Assembly: GCA_031963405.1 (NCBI GenBank)
Contig: JASSUJ010000001.1
Span: forward strand, 992,001 to 1,056,000
DNA length: 64,000 nt
Origin: JASSUD01 sp031963405
GTDB taxonomy: Bacteria > Pseudomonadota > Gammaproteobacteria > Burkholderiales > Burkholderiaceae
Direction: 5' to 3'
Shown here: piece after piece, positions 61,963-64,000 of the stretch
How the letters are laid out: the number at the start of each line of letters is the position of its first letter
Numbering within the stretch: the stretch's first letter is position 1
Notes under the pieces: generated by a model
Seen by the model: the letters and a program-made list of their open reading frames with translations, nothing else
The model's database searches: none
Told to the model about the DNA's origin: nothing
Program-made: the position numbers and the translations under genes

Positions 61963-62895
61963 TTAGTCAGGCTGTAGTGGTGATAGATAGGTCAAAGGAT
62001 CAACAGGCTTTCCTTGTCGGCGAATTTCAAAATGCAGCATTACGCGCTCTGCATCTCCATTCCCCATTTCGGCAATTTCTTGGCCTTTTTTCACCGTATC
62101 ATTTTCCTTCACTAGCAAAGCACGATTATGGGCATAGGCTGTGAGGAACTGATCATTATGTTTAATAATAATGAGGTTGCCGTAACCACGCAGGCCATTG
62201 CCAGCATAGACCACGCGACCCTCCGCCGCAGCTTTCACAGCGGTGCCGGCTACGCCGCCAATATTGATACCTTTATTCTTACCTTCTTCAAAATTGTCTA
62301 GCACGACGCCTTGGACCGGCCAAGCAAAAGTCATCGCACCAGCTACGACAGATTCAGTTGGCTTAGGGGGGGCATTGTTTGCCACCGTTGAAGAGACGGG
62401 CCTTGGCAATACGGGGCCAGCGCTTTCAGGCATAGCGTTCGGCGCTACGGCGCCTGGTGCGGGGCCTGCATTCAACGCTTGGGGACGTAGCGGGCTATCC
62501 GCGACGGAATTAGCCACATTTGCACTACTCGGTGCGATATTTGCTCCTGGGGCAGCCACGCGCAACAATTGACCCACTTCAATCTGACTTGGATCTTGCA
62601 CATTATTCCAAGTGGCGATATCACGGTAATTCTGACCATGCTCAAGCGCAACGCGGTACAGCGTATCGCCCATTTTCACGCGATAATAGCCAGGCGGCGT
62701 ATTTTGCACAGTAGCTTGAGCAGATGCACCTCTTAAGTCGGAACGCTCGAGCACTGGCGCATTATCAAGACGTGTGCTGCCGCAAGCCGCTAGCGTAGCA
62801 ATCAACGACAGGCAGAAAAAGCGCTGTAACGCGACCCAATAATTCGTAGTCTTTCCAACAATACGGTATTTTTGTAGCGTACTCATCGTTTTCAA
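61963..62895 (-). CDS. nlpD: Murein hydrolase activator NlpD
   Basis: A 310-residue outer-membrane lipoprotein: hydrophobic leader with lipobox (SLIATLAACGSTRL), a LysM domain (YRVKMGDTLYRVALEHGQNY, WNNVQDPSQIEVGQLLRVAA), a Pro/Ala-rich linker, and a C-terminal LytM/M23 domain (GINIGGVAGTAVKAAAEGRV, YAGNGLRGYGNLIIIKHNDQ, VMLHFEIRRQGKPVDPLTYL). The first zinc ligand positions are not preserved (NIGG where active enzymes have H-x-G-x-D), so it should be an activator of amidases such as AmiC rather than an enzyme. Its ATG overlaps the pcm stop (ATGA). Confidence 0.94.
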   Translation of the reverse strand: MKTMSTLQKYRIVGKTTNYWVALQRFFCLSLIATLAACGSTRLDNAPVLERSDLRGASAQATVQNTPPGYYRVKMGDTLYRVALEHGQNYRDIATWNNVQDPSQIEVGQLLRVAAPGANIAPSSANVANSVADSPLRPQALNAGPAPGAVAPNAMPESAGPVLPRPVSSTVANNAPPKPTESVVAGAMTFAWPVQGVVLDNFEEGKNKGINIGGVAGTAVKAAAEGRVVYAGNGLRGYGNLIIIKHNDQFLTAYAHNRALLVKENDTVKKGQEIAEMGNGDAERVMLHFEIRRQGKPVDPLTYLSPLQPD

Positions 62896-63731
62896 ATTAC
62901 TCCAAATTTTAAAGGCACAAAAAAAACAGGATCCAGCTGTGATTCACGCCACTGTCTTTCGGAAGTACGCTCGATCAAAGTTAATACTTGCTCCTCACTA
63001 CCGATTGGCGCAATACAACGACCACCAATTTTGAGCTGATCAAGCAAAGCACTAGGCATTTCTAAACCAGCAGCAGCCACTACAATTGCGTCAAAGGGAG
63101 CAGCACAAGCTAACCCTAAACGGCCATCACCATAATGTAAGCGAAGATTCGGAATGCGCAAGGCACGCAGATTATTTTTCGCTCGCTCAAGCAAGGGTTT
63201 AATCCGTTCAATTGAATACACTTCTTGTGCCAGATGGCTTAAGACAGCCGCTTGATAACCACAACCCGTACCAATTTCTAGCATTTTCAGCGAAGCCTTA
63301 GGCGAATTTCTGCCCGCTACAATCAATTCAAGCATGCGGGCCACGACAAAAGGCTTTGAAATGGTTTGACCATAGCCAATGGTAAGTGCAATCTCTTGAT
63401 AGGCTTGTGCGGCTAGTCCTTCTTCTACAAATAAATGCCGTGGTATTGCGCCCATCGCGTTAAGCACATGGGTATCTTTAATCCCACTTGCTTGCAAGCG
63501 CTCCACCATGCGCTGCCTTATTCGCTGCGAAGCTAGCGCTGCATTTGACGTTCCTGCATTGACTTCTGCATTGACATAAGGTGCTTCCGACCTTTCTCTC
63601 CCAGCTAAAGTAGCGCGTACTGAGTTAGCTGCACGCTCACCTGTCCTACTGTTTACGGGCGCAATAGAGGCCTTGTGCACCGCACCAACTGGCGTAAATG
63701 AAAAACGCTTCCTTGGTTGCGGCGCTGTCAT
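62892..63731 (-). CDS. pcm: Protein-L-isoaspartate O-methyltransferase
   Basis: A 279-residue SAM-dependent repair enzyme for isoaspartyl residues. The N-terminal 70 residues are a low-complexity extension common in Burkholderia. Core motifs: AMGAIPRHLFVEEGLAAQAY, IGYGQTISKPFVVARMLELI (substrate loop), MLEIGTGCGYQAAVLSHLAQ (motif I), and FDAIVVAAAGLEMPSALLDQ. It overlaps surE upstream and nlpD downstream by 4 bp, so the three are one operon. Confidence 0.95.
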   Translation of the reverse strand: MTAPQPRKRFSFTPVGAVHKASIAPVNSRTGERAANSVRATLAGRERSEAPYVNAEVNAGTSNAALASQRIRQRMVERLQASGIKDTHVLNAMGAIPRHLFVEEGLAAQAYQEIALTIGYGQTISKPFVVARMLELIVAGRNSPKASLKMLEIGTGCGYQAAVLSHLAQEVYSIERIKPLLERAKNNLRALRIPNLRLHYGDGRLGLACAAPFDAIVVAAAGLEMPSALLDQLKIGGRCIAPIGSEEQVLTLIERTSERQWRESQLDPVFFVPLKFGVI

Positions 63732-64000
63732 CTATCTGACTCCCTAGCCGTAACCCAATTCTGTACATGTGGCAGTAGCTGAAGATGGGTGAGATTAAGT
63801 TGTAGAGGGGTAATGGATACCGCCCCATTAGCTACCGCATGAAAATCCGTTCCTTCACTTGCATCAAGCGCATCGCCTGAAGCGCCAATCCAATAAATTG
63901 TCTCGCCTCGCGGATTCATTTGGCGTATTGCTGGCTGCGAGGGGTGACGCTTGCCAAGTCGCGTTACGCGCCAGCCATTTAGTGCTTCATAGGGGCGATT
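63728..64000 (-). CDS. surE: 5'/3'-nucleotidase SurE, C-terminal fragment
   Basis: The last 90 codons of surE; the 5' part is beyond the right edge. The frame is open to 64000 and reads ALNGWRVTRLGKRHPSQPAI, RQMNPRGETIYWIGASGDA and then GTDFHAVANGAVSITPLQLN, the conserved C-terminal block of SurE, a metal-dependent survival phosphatase. Its stop overlaps the pcm start (ATGA). Confidence 0.93.
   Translation of the reverse strand, partial: NRPYEALNGWRVTRLGKRHPSQPAIRQMNPRGETIYWIGASGDALDASEGTDFHAVANGAVSITPLQLNLTHLQLLPHVQNWVTARESDR

Overview
The window reads as chromosome of a Burkholderiaceae bacterium, most likely a reduced-genome, fungus-associated relative of the Mycoavidus / Candidatus Glomeribacter type. 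Gene order is typically burkholderial: surE-pcm-nlpD-rpoS, rlmD, ndk-rlmN-pilW-rodZ-ispG-hisS-yfgM-bamB-der-hfq-hflX-hflK-hflC-purA, then kup and tex. The DNA is clearly AT-richer than free-living Burkholderia, intergenic spaces are long and full of palindromic repeats, and several mobile genes are broken. The genus is an inference.

Layout. 1-110 is the start of hemE on the minus strand. 500-12,500 is an accessory island: a candidate type III secretion (T3SS) effector, tyrosine-recombinase and IS5 fragments, a KGG stress protein, a coiled-coil membrane gene split by an amber codon, and a 1,763-residue NLR-like protein (possible TIR-like domain, NACHT NTPase, 18 HEAT-like repeats). The island ends at an integrase pseudogene next to tRNA-Lys(CUU). 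13,000-24,700 is a virulence/symbiosis block: effector candidates, a CesT-type chaperone, a 1,226-residue effector candidate coupled to a GNAT acetyltransferase, and the regulators HrpG-like (OmpR family) and HrpB/HrpX-like (AraC family). 24,860-28,770 holds argG, argF and argH. 28,766-64,000 is mostly housekeeping, interrupted by one intact IS3-family element and many palindromes.

How the genes fit together. The HrpB/HrpX-like activator should bind TTCGB-N15-TTCGB (PIP / hrpII box). I find four exact matches, each upstream of an otherwise anonymous gene: 599-1186, 15560-16591, 16989-20669 and 28766-29257. A near match precedes the CesT chaperone. The regulator, its predicted sites, a chaperone and candidate effectors therefore form one inferred regulon; no secretion-apparatus gene is in the window.

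A second theme is palindromic mobile repeats of at least three families lying flush against gene 3' ends. Their tips supply the stop codon, and sometimes the last residues, of argH, hisS, der, ndk, hflC, the GNAT gene and one effector candidate. One 284-bp repeat is a compound palindrome with two hairpins nested inside terminal inverted repeats.
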